Part shown: piece by piece, positions 39,001 through 48,912 of the stretch
How the letters are laid out: each line of letters opens with the position of its first letter
Position numbering within the stretch: the stretch's first letter is position 1
Source: Amycolatopsis viridis
GTDB lineage: Bacteria; Actinomycetota; Actinomycetes; Mycobacteriales; Pseudonocardiaceae
DNA length: 64,000 nt
Reading direction: 5' to 3'
Assembly (NCBI RefSeq): GCF_011758765.1
Contig: NZ_JAANOU010000001.1
Location: 496,001 to 560,000, forward strand
Program-made: the position numbers and the translations under genes
Notes under the pieces: model-generated
Databases searched by the model: none
Told to the model about the DNA's origin: nothing
Seen by the model: the letters and a program-made list of their open reading frames with translations, nothing else

Positions 39001-40143
39001 ATGCCCTTTGCCGTGTACCTGCTCGGGCTCGCCGTCTTCGCCCAGAGCACCTCGGAGTTCATGCTGTCCGGCCTGGTCCCGGACATCGCCGCCGACCTGC
39101 GCGTCTCGATCGCCGACGCCGGGTACCTGACCTCGGCGTTCGCGGTCGGGATGATCGCCGGTGCGCCGCTGCTCGCGATCCTCGCGCGGCGCTGGTCGCA
39201 ACGCCGCGCCGTCACCGCGTTCTTGGTGGTCTTCGCCGCCACGCACGTGCTCGGCGCGCTCACCTCCAGCTATGCCGTCCTGCTCGGCGCCCGGATCGTC
39301 GCGGCACTGGCCAACGCCGGGTTCTGGGCGCTGGCCACCACGGTCGCCGTCGGACTGGTCGCCGCGGACGCCAAGGGCCGGGCGATGTCCGTCCTCATGG
39401 GCGGCGTCACCCTCGCCTGCGTGGTGGGCGTTCCCGGCGGCGCCGTGCTCGGCCAGGCGTGGGGCTGGCGTTCCGCGTTCTGGGCCGTGGCCGCGCTGGC
39501 CGTCGTGGCCACGCTCGCCGTCGTGCGCACCATCCCGGTGTCCAAACCGGACACCCCGGCGACCGCGGTCCGTCCGTTGCTGCGCCGTCCGCTGCTGCTC
39601 ACCTACGCCACCAACGCGTTGGTCCAGGGCGCCACCTTCGCCTCGTTCACCTACCTCGCGCCGCTGGTCACGGAGGTGACCGGACTGCCGGGCGCGTGGG
39701 TGCCGGGCTCACTCGTGCTGTTCGGTGCCGGTGCGTGCGCCGGCATCGTGTTCGGCGGCCGCGTCGCCGACGCCCGGCCACGCACCGTGCTGCTCGCCGG
39801 CACCAGCGCACTGGCGGTGGGCTGGGTCGTGCTCGCGGTGGGCGCCTCCAGCGCGGTGGTCACGCTGGTCCTGGTGTTCGTGCAGGGGATGCTGGCCTTC
39901 GGGCTCGCGCCCGCGCTGACCTCGCGCGTCTTCTACCAGGCGCCCGGCAATGCACTCGCCGGCGGTTTCACCACGGCCGCGTTCAACGTCGGCAACACGC
40001 TCGGCCCCGCGCTCGGCGGGCTCGCGATCGAGGCCGGGTTCGGATTCCGGTCGCCCGTCGTGGTGAGCGCGTTGCTCATGATCGTCTCAGTCGCGCAGGT
40101 GCACGCCCAGGTCCGACCGGCCCGGCGCGAGGTCGGCGCGTAG
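39001..40143 (+). CDS. cmx: Cmx/CmrA-family chloramphenicol efflux MFS transporter
   Basis: A 380-residue twelve-helix MFS exporter. The start MPFAVYLLGLAVFAQSTSEF then MLSGLVPDIAADL is the hallmark of the actinobacterial Cmx/CmrA/CmlR chloramphenicol exporters. The antiporter motif region LARRWSQRRAV and helix 4-5 GVTLACVVGVPGGAVLGQAW are intact. Expression is probably induced by ribosome stalling on the 9-residue leader upstream. The last 57 bases overlap the convergent quinone reductase gene. Confidence 0.85.
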   Translation: MPFAVYLLGLAVFAQSTSEFMLSGLVPDIAADLRVSIADAGYLTSAFAVGMIAGAPLLAILARRWSQRRAVTAFLVVFAATHVLGALTSSYAVLLGARIVAALANAGFWALATTVAVGLVAADAKGRAMSVLMGGVTLACVVGVPGGAVLGQAWGWRSAFWAVAALAVVATLAVVRTIPVSKPDTPATAVRPLLRRPLLLTYATNALVQGATFASFTYLAPLVTEVTGLPGAWVPGSLVLFGAGACAGIVFGGRVADARPRTVLLAGTSALAVGWVVLAVGASSAVVTLVLVFVQGMLAFGLAPALTSRVFYQAPGNALAGGFTTAAFNVGNTLGPALGGLAIEAGFGFRSPVVVSALLMIVSVAQVHAQVRPARREVGA

Positions 40144-40854
40144 CACCAGGTTTTCGTCGTAGTCGCCGCCGTTCTGGCGGCGGAACGGGATCGGCTCCGC
40201 GGTCGGCAGCGTGCGGAGCCGGTCCCGCAGCCCGGCGACGGCCGCGGCGTACCCGGCCTCGTCCAGGCGGTCGGCGCTGAACACGGGGTACGGCGGCAGC
40301 GGCGCGATGCCGGTGTACCAGAAAGCGCCGTGGTGCAACGGGAACAGCAGGTCGTCGAGGTCCCCGTTGACACCGCGCGGGCCGATGCTGGCCGGCCGCG
40401 CGCCGACTGTGGTCACCACCATCGCCCGCTTGCCGGTGAGCTGGCCGTCGCCGTAGCGCAGCACGGTGCCGTCGGCCGCCTTGATGCCGTAGCCCAGGCC
40501 CTTGACGAGCACCCGGTCGAACCAGCCCTTGAGGATGGCCGGCATCCCATACCACCACAGCGGGAACTGCACCACGAGCGCGTCCGCCCAGGCCAGCTTC
40601 TCATGCTCGGCCTGGATGTCCGCGGGCAGACGGCCGGACCGGTACGCCTCGTGCGACGCGGCCGCGACCCGCATCCGCTCGCGCGGGTCGTGCCCGAAGT
40701 CGTCGTAGTCGACGACCGGGTTCCACTTCATCGCGTACAGGTCGGAAACCTGGTAGGAGTGGCCGAGCTCCGCCAGGGCCGCGAGGCCCTCGTCCCGCAG
40801 CGCGGCGTTGAGCGAGCGTCCCTCCGGATGGGCGAAGATCCACAGCACGTTCAT
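40087..40854 (-). CDS. NAD(P)H-dependent quinone reductase-like flavodoxin-fold protein
   Basis: A 255-residue protein of the Flavodoxin_2 family (NQO1/MdaB/YwrO). The start MNVLWIFAHPEGRSLNAALR is the FMN/FAD phosphate-binding region; ADALVVQFPLWWYGMPAILK and GWFDRVL are the family signature. It reduces quinones or nitro compounds by two electrons. ATG 40854 follows GGAG closely. It is divergent from the GlxA-type regulator (70-base shared promoter), which probably controls it. Confidence 0.88.
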   Translation of the reverse strand: MNVLWIFAHPEGRSLNAALRDEGLAALAELGHSYQVSDLYAMKWNPVVDYDDFGHDPRERMRVAAASHEAYRSGRLPADIQAEHEKLAWADALVVQFPLWWYGMPAILKGWFDRVLVKGLGYGIKAADGTVLRYGDGQLTGKRAMVVTTVGARPASIGPRGVNGDLDDLLFPLHHGAFWYTGIAPLPPYPVFSADRLDEAGYAAAVAGLRDRLRTLPTAEPIPFRRQNGGDYDENLVLRADLAPGRSDLGVHLRD

Positions 40855-40924
40855 GACTCCAGAGTCCGTGCCCGCGACCACGGCGACGAGTGGCCCGATG
40901 GCCAGTGTGTGTCAGGATTGGGCC

Positions 40925-41956
40925 ATGACGGTTTTCTCCGGCGACGGCCGCCACCGGGTTGCGGTGCTGGTTCGCGACGGCCTGCTGCCGATCGAGCTGG
41001 GGATCGTGCACCGCCTGTTCGGGCAGGCCAGGGACGGCGGCCGGACGCTGTACGAGGTCCGCACCTGCACGCTGCACCCGGGTGCGGTGCGCACCGACGC
41101 CGACTTCACCATCAACGTCGACCACGGTCTCGATGCCCTCGCCGAGGCCGACACCATCATCGTGACCTCCTCCGACGAGGACTACGGCCCGCAGTCCGGC
41201 GGGCCGCTGCGGGGGCCGCTCGCGGACGCCTTCGCCACCATCCGGCCGGGCACCCGGATCGCGTCGAACTGCAGCGGCGCGTTCGTGCTCGCCGCCGCCG
41301 GGCTGCTCGACGGCCGCCCGGCCACCACGCACTGGAAGTCCGCCCACGACCTGCGCACGCTCTACCCGCGGGTGCAGGTCGACCCGAACGTGCTCTACAC
41401 CGAGTCCGGCAACGTCCTGACCTCCGCCGGGGTCGCCTCCGGCATCGACCTGTGCCTGCACATGATCCGGCGGGACCACGGTGCCGCGGTGGCCAACGAC
41501 GTCGCGCGCGGCACGATCGTCGCGCCGCACCGCGAGGGCGGCCAGGCCCAGTACATCCCGCGGCCGGTTCCCCAGCCGGCCGTGTCCTCGACCGGCGCGG
41601 CCCGCGCCTGGGCGCTGGCGAACCTGCACCGGCCGCTCACGCTGCGTCAGCTGGCCGCCCGCGAGTCGATGAGCGTGCGCACCTTCACCCGCCGCTTCCG
41701 CGACGAGGTCGGTCTCTCCCCGGGGCAGTGGCTGACCCAGCAGCGCGTCGAACGCGCCCGCCAGCTGCTGGAGGAGACCGATCTGCCGATCGACCGGGTC
41801 GCCGAGGAGGCCGGGTTCGGCAGCGCCGGCTCGCTGCGTCAGCACCTGCAGGCCGCGCTCGGCGTCTCACCCAGCGGCTACCGGTACACCTTCCGCGGCA
41901 GCCGTTCCGCGGATCAGGACCACAGCTCGCCGGCCGGCAGCGGCTTGCCCAGGTAG
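40925..41956 (+). CDS. GlxA-family regulator (DJ-1/PfpI domain plus AraC HTH)
   Basis: A 343-residue transcription factor. The N-terminal DJ-1/PfpI-like domain (residues 10-190) has RIASNCSGAFVLAAAGLLDG with the conserved Cys. The C-terminal AraC/XylS double HTH (about 230-330) has TLRQLAARESMSVRTFTRRF and IDRVAEEAGFGSAGSLRQHL. It probably regulates the divergent quinone reductase. ATG 40925 gives the standard N-terminus. The last 43 bases overlap the convergent GGDEF-EAL gene. Confidence 0.9.
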   Translation: MTVFSGDGRHRVAVLVRDGLLPIELGIVHRLFGQARDGGRTLYEVRTCTLHPGAVRTDADFTINVDHGLDALAEADTIIVTSSDEDYGPQSGGPLRGPLADAFATIRPGTRIASNCSGAFVLAAAGLLDGRPATTHWKSAHDLRTLYPRVQVDPNVLYTESGNVLTSAGVASGIDLCLHMIRRDHGAAVANDVARGTIVAPHREGGQAQYIPRPVPQPAVSSTGAARAWALANLHRPLTLRQLAARESMSVRTFTRRFRDEVGLSPGQWLTQQRVERARQLLEETDLPIDRVAEEAGFGSAGSLRQHLQAALGVSPSGYRYTFRGSRSADQDHSSPAGSGLPR

Positions 41957-44646
41957 TAGCCCTGGGCCTGGTCGCAGCCGAGCCGCTTGAGGATCTCCAG
42001 CTGCTGGGCGTTTTCCACGCCCTCGGCGACCACGGTGAGGTGCACGGCGTGGGCCATCGCGATGATGCTGGTCACGATCACTTCCGCGTCCCCGCTTTCA
42101 CCCAGACCAGTGATGAACGACCGGTCGATCTTCAGCGTGTCCAGCGTCAGCCGTTGTAGCTGCGCGAGCGAGGAGTAACCGGTGCCGAAGTCGTCGATCG
42201 CCAGGCAGACCCCGATCTCCCGCAGCGCGGCCAGCGTCTTGCTGGTCACCGTCGAATCCCGCATCAACGCGCTCTCGGTGATCTCCAGGCACAGCGCGTC
42301 CGCCGGCAGGCCGGTCACCGCCAGAGCCTCTTCCACCGCCAGGACCAGCGCCGGATCGTCGAGCTGACGGGTCGACAGGTTGATCTTCAGGGCCACCTTG
42401 ACGCCACCGGCCCGGCGGCGCGCGACCTCCCGCGTCGTCTCCCGCAGGATGTGCGAGCCGAGCAGGTTGATCAGGTCGCTCTCCTCGGCGAGCGGGATGA
42501 ACTCGGCGGGCGAGATCGGCCCGTGCACCGGGTGCGTCCACCGCAGCAGGCCCTCGACCGCGACCACCTCGTCGGTGCGCAGGTCGACCACCGGCTGGTA
42601 CGCCGCCCACAGCCGGCCGTGCCGGACGGCGTCCCGCAGGTCCTGCTCCAGGCGCAGCCGCCGCTGCATCCGCATGCGCAGCTCGACGTCGAAGAACTCA
42701 TAGCGGCCCCGGCCCAGCGTCTTCGCGTGGTACATCGCCACGTCCGCGTCCCGCAGCAGCTCGTCGGCGTCGCGCTGGTCACCCGGACCGGTCATCACGA
42801 TGCCGATGCTCGCGTCGACGTGCAGCCGCCGCCCGTCCACCGAGATCGGGGTGGTCACCGCGTCCCGGATGTGGTGGGTCAGCGCCCGCACCCCGGACTC
42901 GTCGTGCACCCCGAACGCGATCACCACGAACTCGTCACCGCCGAGCCGGCCCACCACGTCCCCGGCGCGCACCGCGTGCCGCAGCCGCTCCCCGACGATC
43001 TGCAGCACCCGGTCGCCGACCGTGTGACCCAGCGAGTCGTTGATGACCTTGAACTTGTCCAGGTCGATGAACAGCACCGCGGTGGTGCCGTAGCCCTTCT
43101 CCCGCAGCGCCGCGGTGAGCCGCTGCAGGACGAGCGTGCGGTTGGCCAAGCCGGTCAGCGGGTCGTGGGTGGCGTCGTGCGCGAGCCGCTCGCCGATCGC
43201 CCTGCGCTCGGTGATGTCGGTGAACGACACCACGAACGCCGAGGACGCCATGTCCTCCGGGTTCATCGCCCGGCACGACAGGGACAGCCAGACGATCCGG
43301 CCGTCCGCGCGCTTGGTGCGCATGACGCGGCCCTGCTGCGGTCCGCTACCACGGCGCAGCTGCGCCGAGGGGTACTCCGACGGGTCGAGGCGGCGGCCGT
43401 CCTCGTCGTAGAGCGGCCAGCTGTCCGGTCGCGTGGACACCAGCTGCGCCTCGCTGAGCCCGAGGATGTGCTGGGCCGCCGGGTTTGCCGACATGATCCG
43501 GCCGTCCGGCCCGATCACCAGCACTCCCTCGTCCAGCGCGGCGACGACCGTGCTGTACTGGCGTTCCGCCCGGCGGCGGGCCGTCTCGTCGGCGCACACC
43601 AGCACGTAGCCGTCGTCCATCTCGGCCGCCGAAACCCGCACCGCGAGCGCCGAGCCGTCGGCCGCGCGGTGCGTGGCCTGCGCGACGCCGCCGTGCGCGA
43701 GCACCGCACCCGGGTCCAGCGGCGCCCCGACCAGCCGGCCGACCGCCTGGCCGAGGGCCTCGTCGGCGGGGCGGCCGTAGATGGCCTCGGCAGCCGGGTT
43801 CCAGCTGGTCACCACCCCACGCGAGTCGGTGGCAATGATCGCGTCGCTGACGTGCTGGACGAGAGCGGCCTGGTAGCGCAGCGCGGCCTCGGCGGCCCGC
43901 TGCGCGCTGATGTCCCGCATGATCACCTGGAAGGCCGGCTTGCCCTCCCAGGTGGTGCGCACCGACACCGATTCGACGGTGAAGCGTTCACCGTTCAGCC
44001 TGGTCAGCACGGCCTCCGCCGGTTCGGAGGTGGCCCCCGGCTCGTTCAGCCCGGCGATCCGGCGCAGTATCGACGGCACGGACGGCGGGTCCACGAACCG
44101 CGTGATCGGACTGCCCAGCATCTCGGAGGCGGTCTGTGCCCCGATGAACCGGACCGCGGCCGGGTTCGCGTAGGTGAGCACGCCGTACTGGTGCACCACG
44201 ATCGCGTCCGGGCTCAACTCGACCAGCAGGCGGTAGCGGTCGGCGAGGTCGGCCAGTTCGCGGCGGTCCTCGTGCCGGTCGGTGACATCGGTGACGATGC
44301 CGAACATCCCGCCCGCATGGCTGCGTGCCCGCAGCTGCATCCAGCGCGAGTGACCCGCCGGGGTCAGGTACGGCTGCTCGAGCTCCAGGTCGTGCCACAC
44401 AGGTGCGGTGCGGGCGGCCAGCAGCAACGGCTCGACCAGCTCGGCGAGCCGGGCACGGACCTCGGACTCGGGCGCTCCCGGCACGGCCAGCAACCGGTCG
44501 AGGCCGGGTTGCCAGGCGAGCACCTGGCCCTCGAGGTCGTAGCTCCAGATCACGGCGCGATCGGCGGACAGCGCCAGGTCGATCACTTGTTCCTGATCGA
44601 CGGACAGGCCGGACACGCCTTCGCCGGAGGTGGCGTTTGGCTCCAT
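41914..44646 (-). CDS. PAS-GGDEF-EAL cyclic-di-GMP enzyme
   Basis: A 910-residue soluble protein with about four PAS domains (residues 20-480), a diguanylate cyclase domain with intact GRLGGDEFVV and an RxxD inhibitory site five residues before it (RAGDVVGRLGGDEF), then an EAL phosphodiesterase domain. EAL key residues are present: EGL for EAL, KINLSTRQL, EITESALM, IDDFGTGYSS, LKIDRSFI, VVAEGVE, QGYYLGKPL. It could both make and degrade c-di-GMP under PAS control; no membrane segment. ATG 44646 follows GGACG. It is divergent from the ketosynthase. Confidence 0.92.
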   Translation of the reverse strand: MEPNATSGEGVSGLSVDQEQVIDLALSADRAVIWSYDLEGQVLAWQPGLDRLLAVPGAPESEVRARLAELVEPLLLAARTAPVWHDLELEQPYLTPAGHSRWMQLRARSHAGGMFGIVTDVTDRHEDRRELADLADRYRLLVELSPDAIVVHQYGVLTYANPAAVRFIGAQTASEMLGSPITRFVDPPSVPSILRRIAGLNEPGATSEPAEAVLTRLNGERFTVESVSVRTTWEGKPAFQVIMRDISAQRAAEAALRYQAALVQHVSDAIIATDSRGVVTSWNPAAEAIYGRPADEALGQAVGRLVGAPLDPGAVLAHGGVAQATHRAADGSALAVRVSAAEMDDGYVLVCADETARRRAERQYSTVVAALDEGVLVIGPDGRIMSANPAAQHILGLSEAQLVSTRPDSWPLYDEDGRRLDPSEYPSAQLRRGSGPQQGRVMRTKRADGRIVWLSLSCRAMNPEDMASSAFVVSFTDITERRAIGERLAHDATHDPLTGLANRTLVLQRLTAALREKGYGTTAVLFIDLDKFKVINDSLGHTVGDRVLQIVGERLRHAVRAGDVVGRLGGDEFVVIAFGVHDESGVRALTHHIRDAVTTPISVDGRRLHVDASIGIVMTGPGDQRDADELLRDADVAMYHAKTLGRGRYEFFDVELRMRMQRRLRLEQDLRDAVRHGRLWAAYQPVVDLRTDEVVAVEGLLRWTHPVHGPISPAEFIPLAEESDLINLLGSHILRETTREVARRRAGGVKVALKINLSTRQLDDPALVLAVEEALAVTGLPADALCLEITESALMRDSTVTSKTLAALREIGVCLAIDDFGTGYSSLAQLQRLTLDTLKIDRSFITGLGESGDAEVIVTSIIAMAHAVHLTVVAEGVENAQQLEILKRLGCDQAQGYYLGKPLPAGELWS

Positions 44647-44839
44647 TTTTCGTCCGATCCGCCGCTCAGGTTCTGTAGTTCGATTACACCATTCGGCGGT
44701 ATCGCCGTCCTGTGGACGGATCAATCTCGGCCGACTCGCTGCTCCCGATTGTGGCCGGGTGCCCCGCCGACGTTCCCTTGAGACGGATCCGTTCCTCGGA
44801 ACGGATCGTAGTTGCAACCACAAAGGAGGGGCGAGTGCG

Positions 44840-46000
44840 ATGGACTCGCAGCAAATGGCAATCTGCGGAATCGGGGCCGTCACCGGATACGGGTGGGGCC
44901 GGGAGCATCTCTGGGACGGCCTGACGTCCGGCAAACCGGCGGCCGGCCTGGAATCCGGTTACGGTGCGCATCCGAGTGAGCCGGGCTGGGTGGCAAAAAT
45001 CCCCGAAGGTGGTAACCCGATCGATGGGCCGAGCCGGTTCGCGCGGGCGATGCGCGCCGCCGCCCGGGAAGCGATCGCCGACGCGGGGGAGCGTGGCTGG
45101 CAGCCCGGGAAGCGCGTTGGCCTGCTGCACGCCGCAGTGCTCGGCGACGTGGACCTGTGGCGGCAGTTCTACCTCGAGCGCAACTGCGACCTGCGGCCCC
45201 GCGAGTACCTCGGGCTGATGCCCTCCACACCGATGTCGACCTTCATGCAGGAGTACGGGTTCCACGGCCCGGCGATGAACGTCTCCGCCATGTGCGCCTC
45301 CGGCAACGCCGGACTGCTCACCGCCAAGGCGTGGCTGGACGCGGGCGTCGTCGACGACGTGGTGTTCGTCGCGACCGACGTCTCCGCGTCGCCGGAGAAC
45401 GTCCTGCACTTCGTGCGCCTGGGGGTGGCGGTGACCGACGTCGAGCCCCTCGAGGCCTGCCGCCCGTTCCAGGAGGGCAGCCGCGGGTTCCCGGTGGGCG
45501 AGGCGTCGGTCGCGTTCGTGCTGTCCAAGAACGCGACCCGGCCCTACGCGCTCGCGCTGGGTGGTGCCATGTCGCACGACGGGTATCACGTGACCTCCGT
45601 GGACCCGGACCTGAGCCAGGTGCGCGGGTGTTTCCGGGACGCGCTGGCCAACGCCGGGGTACCCGCCGCGGCGATCCGCTACCTCAACGCGCACGGACCG
45701 GGGACCAGGCAGTGCGACCAGGCCGAGGCGACGATCCTGGAGCAGGAGTTCGACAGCTCGACCGGCATCTACTCGCTCAAGCCGCTCACCGGGCACTGCC
45801 AGTGCGCGGCCTCGGCGGTCGAGGCGGCGGTCACAGCGCTCGGCTACGACCGCGGGTTCGTCCCGGCACCGCCCGCGGTGGCTGCCGGGCACCCGCAGCT
45901 GCTCACCGGCCGCGTGCCGATCGGTGACGGCCTGACCGCCAAGTCGTCGCTCGGCATGGGCGGCCACAACTCGGTGTTGGTGCTCGGACCACCCGCCTGA
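44840..46000 (+). CDS. Stand-alone beta-ketoacyl synthase-like protein
   Basis: A 386-residue thiolase-fold condensing enzyme. The catalytic triad is present: Cys in [13 protein letters not shown], His in [13 protein letters not shown] and His in [13 protein letters not shown]. It is shorter than FabF (about 410) and has no ACP or acyltransferase neighbour, so the acyl partner is elsewhere. Possible roles are fatty acid, polyketide starter or secondary pathway condensation. ATG 44840 follows AGGAGGGG. A terminator follows the stop. Confidence 0.85.
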   Translation: MDSQQMAICGIGAVTGYGWGREHLWDGLTSGKPAAGLESGYGAHPSEPGWVAKIPEGGNPIDGPSRFARAMRAAAREAIADAGERGWQPGKRVGLLHAAVLGDVDLWRQFYLERNCDLRPREYLGLMPSTPMSTFMQEYGFHGPAMNVSAMCASGNAGLLTAKAWLDAGVVDDVVFVATDVSASPENVLHFVRLGVAVTDVEPLEACRPFQEGSRGFPVGEASVAFVLSKNATRPYALALGGAMSHDGYHVTSVDPDLSQVRGCFRDALANAGVPAAAIRYLNAHGPGTRQCDQAEATILEQEFDSSTGIYSLKPLTGHCQCAASAVEAAVTALGYDRGFVPAPPAVAAGHPQLLTGRVPIGDGLTAKSSLGMGGHNSVLVLGPPA

Positions 46001-46012
46001 TCAGGGCGAGAG

Positions 46013-46045
46013 CCACTTTCCCGGCACTTGTCGCCGGGGAAGTGG
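46013..46045 (+). terminator. Terminator of the ketosynthase gene
   Basis: CCACTTTCCCGGC and GCCGGGGAAGTGG form a 13-bp stem with one G-U pair and a 7-base loop, 12 bases after the stop. Confidence 0.82.
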
Positions 46046-46076
46046 CGCCCCCGGCGTAGCCGGGGATCATGGGCGC

Positions 46077-47516
46077 GTGGCCGAACGCGAGCACCCGTGG
46101 TGGAAAGTCATGTGCCTGACCGGTGTGGACTACTTCTCCACGCTGGGGTACCAGCCGGGCATCGCGGCGCTCGCGGCCGGCCTGCTGTCCCCGGTGGCGA
46201 CGATCGTGCTGGTCGTGCTCACCCTGGCCGGCGCACTGCCGATCTACCGGCGGGTGGCCGCGGAGAGCCCGCACGGCCAGGGCTCACTGGCGATGCTGGA
46301 GAAGCTGCTGTCCCGGTGGAAGGGCAAGCTGCTGGTCCTGGCGCTGCTCGGGTTCGCCGCGACCGACTTCGTCATCACGATCACCCTGTCCGCCGCCGAC
46401 GCGGCCGCGCACGCCAGCGAGAACCCGTACCTGGGTTTCCTGCACGGCGAGAACCTGCTGATCACGCTGGTGCTGATCGCCGCTCTGGGCGCGGTGTTCT
46501 TCAAGGGCTTCGCCGAGGCGATCGGGATCGCGGTCGCCCTGGTCGGCGTGTACCTGCTGCTCAACGCGGTCGTCGTGGCCTCCGCGATCGCCCACGTCAT
46601 CCGTAGCCCGCACTTGGTGGTCGACTGGAAGAACCTGCTGTTCGCCCAGCACGGCAACATCTGGGTGATGGCCGGGGTGTCCCTGCTGGTCTTCCCCAAG
46701 CTCGCGCTCGGCCTGTCCGGGTTCGAGACCGGGGTGTCGGTGATGCCGCTGGTGCACGGTCCCGACCTGAGGGGGCGGATCCGGCACACCCGCCGCCTGC
46801 TCACCACGGCCGCGTTGATCATGAGCGCGTTCCTGATCGTGTCCAGCTTCAGCACGAGCGTGCTGATCCCGCAGGCGGAGTTCGAGCCGGGCGGTCCGGC
46901 GAACGGCCGCGCACTGGCCTACCTCGCGCACGCCTACCTCGGCAACGCCTTCGGCACGGTGTACGACGCGAGCACCATCGCGATCCTGTGGTTCGCCGGG
47001 GCGTCGGCGATGGCCGGCCTGCTCAACCTCGTCCCGCGTTACCTGCCCCGCTACGGCATGGCGCCGAGCTGGGCGGCGGCGACCCGTCCGCTGGTCGTGG
47101 TGATCTCGCTGATCGCGTTCTTGATCACCTGGATCTTCGACGCGAGCGTCGACGCGCAGGGCGGCGCGTACGCGACGGGCGTGCTGGTGCTGATCTCCTC
47201 GGCCGCGCTGGCGGTGACGCTGTCCGCGCGGCGGCGCCGGCGGACCGCGGCCTTCGTGGCCTACCTCGTCATCACGGTCGTGTTCGGCTACACGACGATG
47301 GCGAACATCGTCGAGCGGCCGGACGGGGTGAAGATCGCCGCGCTGTTCATCCTCGCGATCATCAGCACGTCGCTGATCTCGCGCGCCACCCGCTCGCTGG
47401 AGCTGCGGGTCGAGGAGGTCCGGTTCGACGCGGCCGCCCAGCGCATCCTGGACCGGGCCGTGCGCAGCGGGCACGTGCGGATCATCGCGAACGAGCCCGA
47501 CGCCCGGGACGCGTGA
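46077..47516 (+). CDS. APC-family amino acid permease-like transporter
   Basis: A 479-residue protein with about eleven hydrophobic helices. The start region [20 protein letters not shown] and [18 protein letters not shown] are typical of the amino acid/polyamine/organocation superfamily. A soluble C-terminal tail follows ([20 protein letters not shown]). The substrate is unknown. GTG 46077 starts VAEREHPWW. The next gene overlaps the stop by 4 bases. Confidence 0.85.
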   Translation: MAEREHPWWKVMCLTGVDYFSTLGYQPGIAALAAGLLSPVATIVLVVLTLAGALPIYRRVAAESPHGQGSLAMLEKLLSRWKGKLLVLALLGFAATDFVITITLSAADAAAHASENPYLGFLHGENLLITLVLIAALGAVFFKGFAEAIGIAVALVGVYLLLNAVVVASAIAHVIRSPHLVVDWKNLLFAQHGNIWVMAGVSLLVFPKLALGLSGFETGVSVMPLVHGPDLRGRIRHTRRLLTTAALIMSAFLIVSSFSTSVLIPQAEFEPGGPANGRALAYLAHAYLGNAFGTVYDASTIAILWFAGASAMAGLLNLVPRYLPRYGMAPSWAAATRPLVVVISLIAFLITWIFDASVDAQGGAYATGVLVLISSAALAVTLSARRRRRTAAFVAYLVITVVFGYTTMANIVERPDGVKIAALFILAIISTSLISRATRSLELRVEEVRFDAAAQRILDRAVRSGHVRIIANEPDARDA

Positions 47517-47740
47517 AGAGCCCGTCGATCGCCAACGCCATCGCGGCGATCCTGCTGCACGTTCGCGACCACACGGGCATCCGCCCGGACGTGTACTTCG
47601 CCTGGACCGAGGGCAACCCGTTCCGGTTCATCGTGCGCTACCTGATCTTCGGCGACGGCGACATCCCGCCGGTCACCCGCGAGGTGCTGCGCCGCGCCGA
47701 GCCGGATCCGAGCCGGCGGCCGCTGGTGCACGTCGGCTGA
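47513..47740 (+). CDS. Small protein coupled to the APC permease
   Basis: A 75-residue soluble protein starting [20 protein letters not shown], then [20 protein letters not shown] and [20 protein letters not shown]. The GTG overlaps the permease stop (GTGA), so it is co-translated and may be an accessory subunit. The family is not recognised. Confidence 0.72.
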   Translation: MKSPSIANAIAAILLHVRDHTGIRPDVYFAWTEGNPFRFIVRYLIFGDGDIPPVTREVLRRAEPDPSRRPLVHVG

Positions 47741-47778
47741 TGGTTGCCCCACACCGCGGACTGGTCGAAGATCGGGGC

Positions 47779-48903
47779 ATGACTGCGCGCACGACACCGC
47801 CGTTCCGCGCCGACCACGTGGGCAGCCTGCTGCGGCCCGCCGAGTTGCACCGGGCCAGGGAGGACTTCGCACGCGGCGCGATCGGCGCCGACGACCTCAA
47901 GGCGGTGGAGGACCGGGCGATCCGGGACGTGGTCGCCATGCAGCGGGAGGTCGGGCTGCGGTCGGCCACCGACGGCGAGTTCCGCCGCGCCTCCTGGCAC
48001 ATGGACTTCATCTACCAGCTCGACGGCGTCTCACGCAGCGACGAGAAGCTGCACGTCAAGTTCCACAACGCGGCCGGCGACCTCGAATTCAGCCCGGCCG
48101 GGCTGAAGGTCGACGGCAAGGTCGGGCTGAGCCGGACCATCTTCGGCGACCACTTCACCTTCCTCAAGTCCATTGTGGACGAGTCGCAGACGCCGAAGCA
48201 GACCATCCCGTCACCGAGCATGATCTACTACCGCGGCGGCAGGCGCGCGGTGTCCGAGGAGGTCTACCCGGACCTGGAGGAGTTCTACGCAGACCTCGCC
48301 GCCGCCTACGCCGCGGAGATCGCCGGCATGGCCGAGCTGGGCTGCACCTACCTGCAGCTCGACGACACCAGCCTGGCCTACCTCAACGACCCGGCGCAGC
48401 GGCGGCTGGTCGCCGAGATGGGCGGCGACCCCGACAAGCAGCACCTGCGCAACATCAAGACCATGAACGCGGCGCTGGCCGGGCGGCCGGCGGGACTGAC
48501 CGTCACCACCCACCTGTGCCGCGGCAACTTCCGCTCCTCCTGGGTCGCCTCCGGCGGCTACGACTTCGTCGCCGACGCGCTGTTCAACGAGCTGGACGTG
48601 GACGGCTACTTCCTGGAGTTCGACGACGAACGCTCCGGCGGGTTCGAGCCGCTGCGGTTCGTGCCGAAGGGCAAGTACGTCGTGCTCGGCCTGGTCACCA
48701 CCAAGCGCGGCGAGCTGGAGCCGGTCGATGTGCTGCGGCGGCGGATCGACGAGGCCGCCCGGTACGTCGACCTCGACCAGCTGTGCCTGTCCGGGCAATG
48801 CGGGTTCTCCTCCACGGAGGAGGGCAACGACCTGACCCAGGACGAGCAGAAGGCGAAGCTCGAGCGGATCGTGGCCACCGCCGAGCTGGTCTGGGGCCGT
48901 TAA
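47779..48903 (+). CDS. MetE-like cobalamin-independent methyltransferase
   Basis: A 374-residue TIM-barrel protein of the UROD/MetE-like family, matching the short single-domain YxjG/YxjH-type methionine synthases. The N-terminal FRADHVGSLLRP and metal-binding residues TTHLCRGN (His, Cys) and SGQCGFSS (Cys) are present; LGCTYLQLDDTSLAYL is typical. It probably transfers a methyl group to a thiol such as homocysteine; the donor is uncertain. ATG 47779 follows GGGG. Confidence 0.86.
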   Translation: MTARTTPPFRADHVGSLLRPAELHRAREDFARGAIGADDLKAVEDRAIRDVVAMQREVGLRSATDGEFRRASWHMDFIYQLDGVSRSDEKLHVKFHNAAGDLEFSPAGLKVDGKVGLSRTIFGDHFTFLKSIVDESQTPKQTIPSPSMIYYRGGRRAVSEEVYPDLEEFYADLAAAYAAEIAGMAELGCTYLQLDDTSLAYLNDPAQRRLVAEMGGDPDKQHLRNIKTMNAALAGRPAGLTVTTHLCRGNFRSSWVASGGYDFVADALFNELDVDGYFLEFDDERSGGFEPLRFVPKGKYVVLGLVTTKRGELEPVDVLRRRIDEAARYVDLDQLCLSGQCGFSSTEEGNDLTQDEQKAKLERIVATAELVWGR

Positions 48904-48912
48904 CCTGGGCTG

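Noticed and set aside
42451..44781. A 776-residue plus-strand frame opposite the GGDEF-EAL gene
   Set aside because: No domain, biased composition, and the minus-strand gene has complete PAS/GGDEF/EAL motifs.
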